From Cyanobacteria bacterium HKST-UBA02 (GTDB taxonomy: Bacteria; Cyanobacteriota; Vampirovibrionia; Obscuribacterales; Obscuribacteraceae): 15,653 nucleotides of DNA. Positions within the stretch are counted from its first letter, which is position 1, and each line of letters opens with the position of its first letter. Below the pieces are notes generated by a model. The model ran no database searches. It saw nothing but the letters and a program-made list of their open reading frames with translations, and was not told the origin of the DNA. Shown in pieces: positions 5,344-12,892 of this stretch. A program made the position numbers and the translations under genes. The stretch lies in the NCBI GenBank assembly GCA_020431945.1, contig JAGQHH010000418.1, positions 1 to 15,653 on the forward strand. Reading direction: 5' to 3'.

Positions 5344-6741
5344 CTAACAGATGTGGCTTTCACCCAGTACGATGGTTCGTTTGCCCTGGGTCTCGTTGAG
5401 CTGGTCGATTGCTTCTCTCATGTCGGAAAGAAGAATGTCGGCCAGATCCCGGGTAAAGCTCTCCCGGACCACAACCCTGATCACAGCGGTTTCTTCGGCA
5501 TTGGGCGGCATGGTGTAGGCCGGTACCGTCCATCCTCTGGTTCTGAGGACATGGGAGAGATCGAAGACATCGAAATCATTCTCGAAATCTTTGAGCTTGG
5601 CCACAACAATGGGGATGGTGTTGTCTTTGCTGATGATATCGAATTCGCCGGTCTTGATCATGCCATCCTTGAGATAGTGGGCGTTGGCGAGACAGTTTTC
5701 CATGATGTCCCGGTAACCTTCCCTACCGAGGCGGATGAAGTTGTAATACTGGGCGATCACGTGGCTGCCACCCTGGGAGAAGTTGAGGGTGAAAGTACCC
5801 ATATTGCCGCCCAGATAGTTGATGTTGAAGACCAGATCTTTCGGCAGTTCGTTCTCGTCGCGCCAGATTGCCCAGCCGATGCCGGGGTAGACCAATCCGA
5901 ACTTGTGTCCGGACGCATTGATCGATTTCACCTGTTCGAGACGAAAGTCCCAGTGCAGATTGGGCTGGGTGAAAGGGATGACGAAGCCACCACTGGCGGC
6001 ATCAACATGAATGGGTATGTCGAGGCCGGTCTTGTTTTTCAATTTGACCAGTCTGTCGTTGATCTCACCTATGGGATCGAGCTCTCCGGTGAATGTCTGA
6101 CCGAGGATCGGAGCCACCAGGATAGTGTTCTCGTCCACCGCTTCCAGGACCGCATCCGGGTCCAGGGTGTAGCAGTCCGGTTTCATCGGGATGGCTCTTT
6201 CCTCGACGTCGAAATAACGCCCGAATTTGTGCCAGACCACCTGGGTATTGGTTCCCAGGACCATGTTGGGTTTGTCGAAGGGCTTGCCTTCCTTCTTGCG
6301 GCGGTCGCGCCAGTTCCATTTGTGGGCCAGCCCGCAGAGCATGATTGCTTCGGAGGAGCCGATGGTGGAAGTGCCGGTAGGCTTGGCCCCGATCGGAGCG
6401 TTGAAGAGACGAGCCAGCATGTTTATGCAGCGGTGCTCGATGTCTTGAGTTTGCGGGTATTCGTCACGGTCGATGAGATTCTTGTTCAGGGACTCTTCGA
6501 TGAGCTTTTTGGCTTGCGGCTCCATCCAGGTGGTCACGAAGGAAGCCAGGTTGAGGGTGGGGTTTCCGTCCAGATTCATCTCGTCATGACAGAGCTGGTA
6601 GGCTACGTCAGCCGGCATCGATTCTTCCGGCATCTCGTATTTCGGGATCGGTTTGGAGAGATAGCGAGCGCTATAGGCGGGGGTGTGATGCCCTTTGTGT
6701 TCCTGTTCTTCGAGAATCTCTTTTACCCCGGCGAGTACCAT
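5344..6741 (-). CDS. gadB: Glutamate decarboxylase (PLP-dependent)
   Basis: Converts L-glutamate to GABA and CO2, consuming a proton; in enteric bacteria this gives acid resistance. The fold-type I PLP signatures are clear: HVDAASGGF (Asp247, pairing with the PLP ring nitrogen) and SGHKFGLVYPGIGW (Lys280, the Schiff-base lysine). From ATG 6741 the protein is 465 residues, matching the E. coli GadA/GadB length of 466, and the Asp and Lys sit four positions later than E. coli Asp243 and Lys276. The start is fixed by GGAGGAG just upstream; a frame extension of 32 codons to TTG 6837 has no such site. Typical family stretches include ADVAYQLCHDEMNLDGNP and EYPQT. The last residues are GESHIC, with a His near the position of the E. 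coli C-terminal His465 that closes the active site at neutral pH. A small membrane-protein gene follows 2 nt downstream. Confidence 0.96.
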   Translation of the reverse strand: MVLAGVKEILEEQEHKGHHTPAYSARYLSKPIPKYEMPEESMPADVAYQLCHDEMNLDGNPTLNLASFVTTWMEPQAKKLIEESLNKNLIDRDEYPQTQDIEHRCINMLARLFNAPIGAKPTGTSTIGSSEAIMLCGLAHKWNWRDRRKKEGKPFDKPNMVLGTNTQVVWHKFGRYFDVEERAIPMKPDCYTLDPDAVLEAVDENTILVAPILGQTFTGELDPIGEINDRLVKLKNKTGLDIPIHVDAASGGFVIPFTQPNLHWDFRLEQVKSINASGHKFGLVYPGIGWAIWRDENELPKDLVFNINYLGGNMGTFTLNFSQGGSHVIAQYYNFIRLGREGYRDIMENCLANAHYLKDGMIKTGEFDIISKDNTIPIVVAKLKDFENDFDVFDLSHVLRTRGWTVPAYTMPPNAEETAVIRVVVRESFTRDLADILLSDMREAIDQLNETQGKRTIVLGESHIC

Positions 6742-6744
6742 CTG

Positions 6745-6751
6745 CTCCTCC
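6745..6751 (-). promoter_or_regulatory. Ribosome binding site that decides the gadB start
   Basis: On the minus strand GGAGGAG (6751-6745) followed by CAG leads directly into ATG 6741. It picks this ATG over the in-frame TTG at 6837 and gives a product of the normal glutamate decarboxylase length. Confidence 0.75.
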
Positions 6752-6895
6752 AGTCTGCGGTGATTCGATGAAAATTCAGCTAAAAGGTCTCTGCTCCTAA
6801 TGACAAGCGCTTCCGGATTTCGGCGCTCCGTCTGCAAACAAACGCAGTCTTCCGGATGGTAGTCAGTAGCGCGATTTCGCTGAGCAGAGGGCTGT

Positions 6896-6901
6896 ATTAT
6901 A
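6896..6901 (-). promoter_or_regulatory. Candidate -10 box for gadB
   Basis: The minus strand reads TATAAT from 6901 to 6896, a perfect -10 consensus. The region 16-18 bp upstream has no good -35 match (CCGATC at 17 bp), and there is no TG extension. Transcription would begin near 6889, giving a leader of about 150 nt before ATG 6741. Confidence 0.35.
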
Positions 6902-7038
6902 CGAGATTCAGAATTGCCGATCGGGGCTTCTCACATTAATTCGTCCCTGAAAGCTTGGAGAAAGCAATGTTTCCCCTGGCGTCATCGCGCCTCTTGATAT
7001 CGAATATGGTGCGGGCTCGGTTGCCTTTTCGTGCTTCC

Positions 7039-7067
7039 TTGTTATTTCCAGTTATCTCATGTATATA
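7039..7067 (+). promoter_or_regulatory. Sigma70-type promoter of the kynurenine operon
   Basis: TTGTTA (7039-7044) and TATATA (7062-7067) are separated by 17 bp, a good match to the vegetative promoter pattern. Initiation would be near 7075, leaving a leader of about 30 nt that contains the GGGAGG ribosome site before ATG 7104. Its position also makes the in-frame ATG at 7059 an unlikely start. Confidence 0.55.
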
Positions 7068-7103
7068 TGTGGACCGCCGCAGTCGCTCCGGGAGGTGTTC
7101 AAG

Positions 7104-7619
7104 ATGAGCCGGCTATCGTCTATCAATTTCCAGAAATGGATCGACGAGCACAGAGACTTGCTCAAGCCGCCAGTAGGGAACAAGCTGGTCTGGGAAGATC
7201 GGGAGTTCATCATCATGGTTGTCGGGGGACCGAACAGTCGCACCGACTATCATGTCAATGAAGGCGAAGAGTTCTTCTACCAGCTCGAAGGGGACATCGT
7301 CCTCAAGGTGATCGACGAGGGTAAGCCGGTGGATGTGAGCATCAAGCAAGGAGAGATTTTCCTCCTGCCCGGCGGCATGCCGCATTCGCCTCAGCGCCCT
7401 GCCGATACCGTGGGCCTGGTGGTGGAGCGCAAGCGCCTTCCCGGCGAGAAGGACGGTTTCCAGTGGTACTGCAAGGACTGCGGCGAGAAGCTCTACGAAG
7501 AATATTTCACGCTCACCAACATAGTAAGCCAGCTTCCCCCGATCTTCGATCGATTCTACGGAAACCCCGACAACTCTACCTGCAAAAAATGCGGGACGAA
7601 AATGGAAAAACCCGCTTGA
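7104..7619 (+). CDS. nbaC: 3-hydroxyanthranilate 3,4-dioxygenase
   Basis: Opens the ring of 3-hydroxyanthranilate with O2 to give 2-amino-3-carboxymuconate semialdehyde, which closes spontaneously to quinolinate. The 171-residue cupin has the Fe(II) ligands His50 ([10 protein letters not shown]), Glu56 and His94 ([10 protein letters not shown]). Arg46, Arg98 and Glu108 are at the substrate-binding positions known for the Ralstonia enzyme. The C-terminal half carries two Cys pairs, C123-K-D-C126 and C160-K-K-C163, the rubredoxin-like second iron site typical of the bacterial form. ATG 7104 has GGGAGG at 7090-7095. An in-frame ATG at 7059 overlaps the predicted promoter and is rejected. First gene of the block; kynureninase follows after 41 nt. 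Confidence 0.96.
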   Translation: MSRLSSINFQKWIDEHRDLLKPPVGNKLVWEDREFIIMVVGGPNSRTDYHVNEGEEFFYQLEGDIVLKVIDEGKPVDVSIKQGEIFLLPGGMPHSPQRPADTVGLVVERKRLPGEKDGFQWYCKDCGEKLYEEYFTLTNIVSQLPPIFDRFYGNPDNSTCKKCGTKMEKPA

Positions 7620-7660
7620 GCCGGACGTTCGAGTCAATCGGGTTCTGAGGTGTGATTAAT

Positions 7661-8980
7661 ATGGTGGTATCAGGCAAGGTCAAGTACGAAAACAGCGAAG
7701 CTTTTGCCCGCGACCTGGACGGCAAAGATCCTATGGCCTCCTACCGGGACGAGTTCCTGATCCCTTCTCGGGAATCTCTGCGCACGGGCAAGCATGAGGC
7801 TGGACAGAGTCCCTGCATCTATCTGGCGGGCAATTCTCTGGGTCTGCAGCCTCGCCGGACCCGGGACTATATCGACCGAGAGCTCGAGGACTGGGCTGCT
7901 TACGGCGTGGAAGGACATTTCCATGCCCGTCGACCGTGGCTCCCTTATCACGAGAATCTCACCGAGATGAGTGCCAGGCTGGTGGGGGCTCAACCCGAAG
8001 AAGTAGTGGTGATGAACACCCTCACCGTCAACCTCCATCTGATGATGGTCTCTTTCTACAGACCGGAGAAAGCCCGGCACAAAATCATCGTGGAAGGCGG
8101 CGCCTTCCCTTCCGATCAATATGCAGTGGCTTCCCAGGCTGCTTTTCATGGATACGATCCGGAAGAGGCTGTGATCGAGCTCATCCCCAGAGAAGGGGAA
8201 AGCACGCTGAGGACCGGGGACATAGTCGATCTGATCGAGTCCAGGGGCGATGAAGTTGCTCTGGTCATGCTCGGCAATGTCAATTATTTAACAGGTCAGG
8301 CTTTCGAGGTCGGTCCCATCGTCGAGGCGGCGCACAGGAAAGGTTGCCTGGTCGGTCTCAATCTCGCCCACGGAGCCGGCAATCTCTTTCTGGACCTCCA
8401 TGACTGGAACGTCGATTTCGCAGTCTGGTGCAGTTACAAGTATCTCAATTCCGGTCCCGGCAGCCTCGCTGGTTGTTTCGTCCACCAGCGTCATGCCCGC
8501 AGTTTCGACTTACCCAGATTCGCCGGCTGGTGGGGGCACAACAAGCAGTCACGGTTCAAGATGGACCGGCATTTCGACCCGATGCCCGGCGCTGAAGGCT
8601 GGCAGCTCAGCAATCCACCGATTTTTCAACTGGCTGCTCTGATGGCTTCGCTGACCTTATTCGACCAGGCAGGCATGAAAGCGCTCCGGCAGAAAAGCGA
8701 GCTCCTCACAGGTTATCTCGAGTTCCTTCTCGAGGCGATCCCGGCAGGAAAGCTCTCGATCATCACTCCTTCCGATCCGGGTCAGCGCGGTTGCCAGCTC
8801 TCTCTGCGATTCGCCGGTGGTTTCAACGCCCGGACCTTGCTCGAGATGCTCAAAGAAAGAGGCGTGATCTGCGATTTCAGGGAGCCGGATATCATCCGGG
8901 CTGCCCCGACCCCGCTCTACAACAGTTTCCTCGATGTGTACGAGTTCGCGTCCATAGTCAGACAGTGCGCTGCTCAATAG
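7661..8980 (+). CDS. kynU: Kynureninase with Asn at the PLP-nitrogen contact
   Basis: PLP enzyme that splits 3-hydroxykynurenine (or kynurenine) into 3-hydroxyanthranilate (or anthranilate) and alanine. The 439 residues show family landmarks: YLAGNSLGLQP near the N-terminus, VEGGAFPSDQYA, HDWNVDFAVWCSYKYLNSGPGS with the Schiff-base Lys260, then FAGWWGHN and IIRAAPTPLYNSF. The start is ATG 7661, with GAGG at 7647-7650; GTG 7652 is in frame but too close to that site. One oddity: the segment normally D-L-A-H, whose Asp contacts the PLP pyridine nitrogen, is N234-L-A-H237 here (codon AAT at 8360-8362). All other visible signatures are intact. It lies 15 nt before the monooxygenase gene. Confidence 0.95.
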   Translation: MVVSGKVKYENSEAFARDLDGKDPMASYRDEFLIPSRESLRTGKHEAGQSPCIYLAGNSLGLQPRRTRDYIDRELEDWAAYGVEGHFHARRPWLPYHENLTEMSARLVGAQPEEVVVMNTLTVNLHLMMVSFYRPEKARHKIIVEGGAFPSDQYAVASQAAFHGYDPEEAVIELIPREGESTLRTGDIVDLIESRGDEVALVMLGNVNYLTGQAFEVGPIVEAAHRKGCLVGLNLAHGAGNLFLDLHDWNVDFAVWCSYKYLNSGPGSLAGCFVHQRHARSFDLPRFAGWWGHNKQSRFKMDRHFDPMPGAEGWQLSNPPIFQLAALMASLTLFDQAGMKALRQKSELLTGYLEFLLEAIPAGKLSIITPSDPGQRGCQLSLRFAGGFNARTLLEMLKERGVICDFREPDIIRAAPTPLYNSFLDVYEFASIVRQCAAQ

Positions 8981-8995
8981 AGAAAAGGAGTGATT

Positions 8996-10438
8996 ATGCC
9001 AGAGGCAGACAGACAGGTCGAAATAGCCATAGTCGGAGCCGGGCTCGTCGGCTCGTTGCTGGCGCTCTATCTGACCCGCCGCGGTTATCAGGTCGATGTT
9101 TTCGAGCGGCGTCCGGATATGCGCCGATCTAGAATCAGCGCCGGGCGCTCCATCAACCTCAATATCTCCTGCCGCGGTCTCACCGCCCTGGAGCGGATCG
9201 GCGTGCTGGACAAAGTCGAGCCCGAGCTTGTGCCGATGCTCGGAAGAATGATGCACTCCCGGGAAGGGGAGCTGACCTATCAGCCGTACGGCAAAGATGA
9301 TACCGAATTCGGTAACTCGGTCTCCCGTGCCGGTCTCAATATCATCCTTATGAACGAAGCTGAGAAGACCGGCCTGGCTCGTTTCCACTTCGATATGAAA
9401 GGGGAGAATGTCGACTTCGACGCGAATGTGATCGAGTTCGGAGTCGGTGAGAAGGCCGATAAGTCCCGGGTGAAAGCCGGGCTGATATTCGGAACCGACG
9501 GTGGGGGCTCGGTGATCCGGCGGGCGATGATGCGCCGTTCCGGCTATGCTTCTACCATCGAGAAGCTCGATTACGGCTATAAAGAGCTTCTAATTCCAGC
9601 CGGGCCGAACGGCTCTTTCCAGATCGAGAAGAACGCTCTCCATATCTGGCCCCGGGGAAGTTTCATGCTGATCGCCCTGCCGAACTTCGACGGCAGTTTC
9701 ACATGCACTCTTTTCTTGCCTTATGAAGGAGAGAAGAGTTTCGACAATCTCGTCGATGATGATTCCGTCAGGGCTTTCTTCGAGGAAGATTTCGGCGATG
9801 CCGTGCCCATGATCCCGGATCTGCTCGAGACTTTCGCCGAGAACCCCACCGGGCACATGGAGACGGTCAAGGCTCTGCCCTGGAGTGTCGGGAGTGGGGT
9901 GCTCCTCATGGGTGATGCCGCCCATGGTATCGTCCCGTTTTTCGGACAGGGCATGAATTGCGGATTCGAGGATCTCACTGTATTCGACCAGCTTCTCGAC
10001 GAGATCGCCGGAGAAGGTGGCCGGCTCGAGCCCGGCGATGCTGCCAGCTGGACGAATTTGTTCGAGCGTTTCACCTCGGCTCGCAAGGCCAATTGCGATG
10101 CAATCGCCGATATGGCGGTGGAGAACTTCATCGAGATGAGGGACAAAGTCGCCGATCCTTCATTCCTCCTCGCTAAAAAGGTCGAAAAGGTCCTGGAGAA
10201 GAAGTTCGGCAGCGACTATGTCTCTCGCTATTCGCTCGTGACCTTCACTAATGTTCCTTACAAGCTCGCTCAGGAGGCGGGTATTGTATGCGACGAGATT
10301 CTATCGGAGCTCTGCGCCAAACTCGACAAGGATCTTGCTGATCCCGAGAAAGTCGACCTGGTCAAGGCGAAGGAGCTTATAGATAAAAAGCTTGCCCCGA
10401 TCCTGAGCACACAGCCCAGTCTCACCTGCGGCGCCTGA
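8996..10438 (+). CDS. kmo: Kynurenine 3-monooxygenase
   Basis: FAD- and NADPH-dependent hydroxylase making 3-hydroxykynurenine from kynurenine. The 480-residue product starts with a Rossmann motif VGAGLVGS (13-20) and Glu37 at the end of the second strand, both for ADP binding. GTDGGGSVIR is the DG motif, and GDAAHGIVPFFGQGMNCGFED (Asp307) is the flavin-ribityl motif typical of KMO, with MNCG characteristic of this enzyme. SINLNISCRGLTALE and NSVSR also fit. ATG 8996 has AAGGAG at 8985-8990, five bases away; GTG 8990 overlaps that site. The C-terminal 100 residues are helical and charged, as in other KMOs, where this part shapes the substrate pocket or membrane contact. Gene order dioxygenase, kynureninase, monooxygenase covers three consecutive pathway steps. 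Confidence 0.95.
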   Translation: MPEADRQVEIAIVGAGLVGSLLALYLTRRGYQVDVFERRPDMRRSRISAGRSINLNISCRGLTALERIGVLDKVEPELVPMLGRMMHSREGELTYQPYGKDDTEFGNSVSRAGLNIILMNEAEKTGLARFHFDMKGENVDFDANVIEFGVGEKADKSRVKAGLIFGTDGGGSVIRRAMMRRSGYASTIEKLDYGYKELLIPAGPNGSFQIEKNALHIWPRGSFMLIALPNFDGSFTCTLFLPYEGEKSFDNLVDDDSVRAFFEEDFGDAVPMIPDLLETFAENPTGHMETVKALPWSVGSGVLLMGDAAHGIVPFFGQGMNCGFEDLTVFDQLLDEIAGEGGRLEPGDAASWTNLFERFTSARKANCDAIADMAVENFIEMRDKVADPSFLLAKKVEKVLEKKFGSDYVSRYSLVTFTNVPYKLAQEAGIVCDEILSELCAKLDKDLADPEKVDLVKAKELIDKKLAPILSTQPSLTCGA

Positions 10439-10451
10439 GCGAGGACGTCTA

Positions 10452-11483
10452 TTGGAGAAGAGCTCAGAGCTTGATTTTTCGCCTTTCGATGCCGATGCTA
10501 ATCTGAAAGCGGTGCTCGGTGTGATCAAGGCGATCCGTCATATGTCCTGGTCTTATGCCGGGGATATCAATCGGGTCGCCAAGAAAATCACCCAGTCTTT
10601 CTATGCCGGGCGTTGCATGATCTTCGCCAGCTCTACCGCCGGGCGGGTGGATGTTTTCGAATATGTCGAAGAGCCCCTGGTGCCGGTGGCCAAATTCTTC
10701 CTCTCCGGCGAAGGTCAGATCTGGCTAAATGCCTTTCTCCAGGCAGGCAGCGACCTGATGAGCCCTCAGTTACTCAGTCGTGTCCCTGATACCGAATCCG
10801 GTGTGCTCCCCGGTGAGCTCACCGATCCGCCCTGTCATGTCCTGCCTTTGAAAAACCCTTACACTTCCAGGCATGGGGTGAAGCCAGGTTTTTTGCTTCT
10901 TCAAGAGCCCCGGGGGCTTTCGCGCTGGAATCGCCGGATGCTCGAGTCGGCGGTGGTAGTGGCGGAGTATCTGGCTATGGTGATCGAATGCGAGCGTCTT
11001 ACCGAGAACCTCCAGGAAGAGATCTCCCTGAGCCGGCTCCCCGGAGTGCTTCCGAGAATCAAGCTCAATGAGTATGTCAATCGCGAGCTGGCCAGGCTCA
11101 AGGATGAGGGGCGCAAAGGCTTTCTCGTCTATATGGGACTTTCGCCGGCGGCGAAGCTGAGCTCTCCCGACCTCATCCGGGCTGAGTCGATGCTCATCGA
11201 TCACTGTGCCAGGGAAGTCGTGGCGGCTCTCACCAATCGTGAGCTGGTTGGGCGCTGGGAGGGCAATACCCTGGTGGCGCTCATGCTCGGGGATGACGAA
11301 GAGCATGCCGTGGCGTTGATCAAACGGCTCCAACAGGTGGTCAGGGACTGGTGTCAGGCGCATCATGTCGGCCTCGGCTCCGAACGGGCATTCCGCGGAG
11401 CGATCGCCACCTATCCCGAGCACGGAGCGACTTTTACGGCTCTGTTGGGCAGGGCCGTGGAAGGAGCCGGGGACTTCTTATAG
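10452..11483 (+). CDS. GAF-like protein with degenerate GGDEF domain
   Basis: TTG start at 10452 is supported by GAGGA at 10441-10445 and by the 13-nt gap to kmo. Residues about 15-180 have the pattern of a GAF domain (N-terminal helix AVLGVIKAIRHMSW, a central beta region, closing helix with SRWNRRMLESAVVVAEYLA). Residues about 195-340 follow the GGDEF layout: LPGVLPRIKLNEYVNREL for the first helix, a strand FLVYMGLSP, a helix, then VGRWEGNTLVALML where R-x-GGDEF would stand, and a late GAIATYPEHGATFTALLGRAVEG that matches the usual G.A..P..G....LL..A. The active-site loop is W-E-G-N-T (269-273), so cyclase activity is unlikely. Probably a ligand-sensing or protein-binding regulator. Domain calls are by pattern only. 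Confidence 0.65.
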   Translation: MEKSSELDFSPFDADANLKAVLGVIKAIRHMSWSYAGDINRVAKKITQSFYAGRCMIFASSTAGRVDVFEYVEEPLVPVAKFFLSGEGQIWLNAFLQAGSDLMSPQLLSRVPDTESGVLPGELTDPPCHVLPLKNPYTSRHGVKPGFLLLQEPRGLSRWNRRMLESAVVVAEYLAMVIECERLTENLQEEISLSRLPGVLPRIKLNEYVNRELARLKDEGRKGFLVYMGLSPAAKLSSPDLIRAESMLIDHCAREVVAALTNRELVGRWEGNTLVALMLGDDEEHAVALIKRLQQVVRDWCQAHHVGLGSERAFRGAIATYPEHGATFTALLGRAVEGAGDFL

Positions 11484-11561
11484 TTACGGATTAGTCACCG
11501 GTCAGAGGGGGAATTGTTTGCTAAGGGGACCCGTCGAGAGTTTTCGTTTAGGAGCGCTTTT

Positions 11562-12482
11562 ATGGGCGATGAAGACAAAAAACTTGGTAAAGGGCTGATG
11601 AAAGACAAGGAGAATGTCGCCGAGAAGCTCCTTGCCGGTATCGAGAATCGGGGCTATACGGGCGAGCAGACCATAGCATGGCTGCGCAATGTCAGCGAGG
11701 ATGTGGATGCCGGTCCACTGTCCACCAATGAGGACCTCATTCCTCACATGACCATGCTGAGCTGTGTGGATACACTGTTCGATCATTTCCTTCGTTATTG
11801 TCTCCAGTACAATCGAGCCGAGACAGACGCGAATGCCCGGGTCGACTATTCTCGCCCGGTTTACGGACAGGACTCCGTGGGCACTCTGAACTGTACCGGC
11901 AGGCTGAACACGGCCCGCTGGTCCATGGTGGTGGATGGACAGGTGCAGAACATCTCGGTATTTCTCGTGCCGCCGTCGGTCACCGATGCTCGAGCGAAAG
12001 CAGCCGAGTATCCACCCATCCTGGAGCTCAAGGCTGCCGAAGACCGGGGCGGTCTGATCTGGAAAGCCGAATCCTCGGTGATTCTCTTCGATCATCTGCC
12101 GGTTATCGCCAAGAAACTCTTTGCTCGACTTATCAGAGTCGCGAAGGGACAGGTGCAGGGCAATGAGAGTTTCGACCTTGGCCTGGAGAAAGAGAAAGCC
12201 GCTCAACTGGGTCAGACTCAAAAAATCAGAGCAGCGGCTCTGCCCGAGAATATCGACCAGCTCCTCGAGATCAATCATGTCTCTATCGCCTATGCTTTCG
12301 GAGAGTTAATCGGCATGCTCGATGCCGATCTCGAGCAGATGATGAAAATGGGTGTCCAGGCTTTGCGCACCGGCGACAAGGATGCCAACGAAAAGCTCAC
12401 CAGGCGCACCAAGGCGCTCTCGGTGATCAAGAACCAGGTGAAAGCCATGTCCGATGCCTGGCGCATCGAGGGCGGCAGGTAA
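11562..12482 (+). CDS. Unknown soluble protein
   Basis: ATG 11562 has AGGAG at 11550-11554, seven bases upstream, and is preferred to the in-frame TTG 11514. The 306-residue product has no signal peptide or membrane helix. It begins Lys/Asp/Glu-rich, then a helical part (about 25-85), a middle segment with beta character (GRLNTARWSMVVDG, then NISVFLVPP), and a helical C-terminal half with two clusters of Leu/Met/Ala heptad-like positions (about 225-300) that could be a coiled coil or helical bundle. It lies 78 nt after the GAF/GGDEF gene and 36 nt before the ABM gene on the same strand. I do not recognise the family. Confidence 0.75.
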   Translation: MGDEDKKLGKGLMKDKENVAEKLLAGIENRGYTGEQTIAWLRNVSEDVDAGPLSTNEDLIPHMTMLSCVDTLFDHFLRYCLQYNRAETDANARVDYSRPVYGQDSVGTLNCTGRLNTARWSMVVDGQVQNISVFLVPPSVTDARAKAAEYPPILELKAAEDRGGLIWKAESSVILFDHLPVIAKKLFARLIRVAKGQVQGNESFDLGLEKEKAAQLGQTQKIRAAALPENIDQLLEINHVSIAYAFGELIGMLDADLEQMMKMGVQALRTGDKDANEKLTRRTKALSVIKNQVKAMSDAWRIEGGR

Positions 12483-12518
12483 TTCGGGCGATTAATTGCA
12501 AAACAGACAGGAGAGAGA

Positions 12519-12884
12519 ATGTTCATTTCGATCAACCATATTCCGGTGAAAAAAGGCCGTGAGGCTGATTTCGAGAAGCGTTTCCGGGAACGGGACCGAT
12601 CGGTGGAGGAGCAGCCCGGCTTTGTCAGTATCGATGTGCTCAAACCAGGACTGAGGGCGGTTCGCGGCGGTGCGCCGGAACCCCTGGATAACAATGAATA
12701 TCAGGTCCTGACCCGCTGGGAGAGCGAAGAGGCTTTCCGAGGCTGGGTGAGAAGCGATGCCTTCAAGCAATCGCATTCCCGCGAAATAGACAAGACCATG
12801 TTCGAAGGACAGAGCTATCTCACCTATCATGAAACCATAGACGGTGCCGGTGCTGAAAAGCCCCTGGCGGCAAAGGAAGCCTGA
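12519..12884 (+). CDS. ABM-fold monooxygenase, IsdG/HmoA-like
   Basis: The 121-residue protein fits the dimeric alpha-beta barrel of antibiotic-biosynthesis and heme-degrading monooxygenases: MFISINHIPVKKGREADFE, QPGF, then TRWESEEAFRGWV.S.AF..SH. The Asn6, Trp67 and His86 positions recall the Asn/Trp/His triad of IsdG-type heme oxygenases (Asn7, Trp67, His77 in S. aureus IsdG), though the His spacing differs. ATG 12519 has AGGAGA at 12509-12514. Heme breakdown is plausible; other ABM proteins oxidise aromatic substrates, which would also suit a kynurenine operon. A basic/Gly-rich loop (42-55) and a C-terminal Ala/Lys/Glu tail are extra. Confidence 0.8.
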   Translation: MFISINHIPVKKGREADFEKRFRERDRSVEEQPGFVSIDVLKPGLRAVRGGAPEPLDNNEYQVLTRWESEEAFRGWVRSDAFKQSHSREIDKTMFEGQSYLTYHETIDGAGAEKPLAAKEA

Positions 12885-12892
12885 CGACTTCC

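Larger units (their letters stand above)
6742..7103. other. Divergent intergenic region between gadB and the kynurenine operon
   Basis: This 362-bp region holds the ribosome sites of both flanking genes, a promoter-like pair for the plus strand near 7039-7067 and a consensus -10 box for the minus strand at 6896-6901. I see no convincing inverted repeat, riboswitch fold or terminator in the remaining sequence. The two divergent units could share regulators bound here. Confidence 0.6.

Noticed and set aside
5353..6771. Plus-strand frame of 472 codons covering gadB
   Set aside because: The minus strand encodes an unmistakable glutamate decarboxylase with all PLP motifs. The plus-strand translation is a shadow caused by codon bias.
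7657..9388. Minus-strand frames opposite kynU and kmo
   Set aside because: They overlap complete enzymes with full motif sets and have no domain features of their own.
10452..11483. Active diguanylate cyclase
   Set aside because: The GG(D/E)EF loop is replaced by W-E-G-N-T, which lacks the metal- and substrate-binding residues in the expected order.
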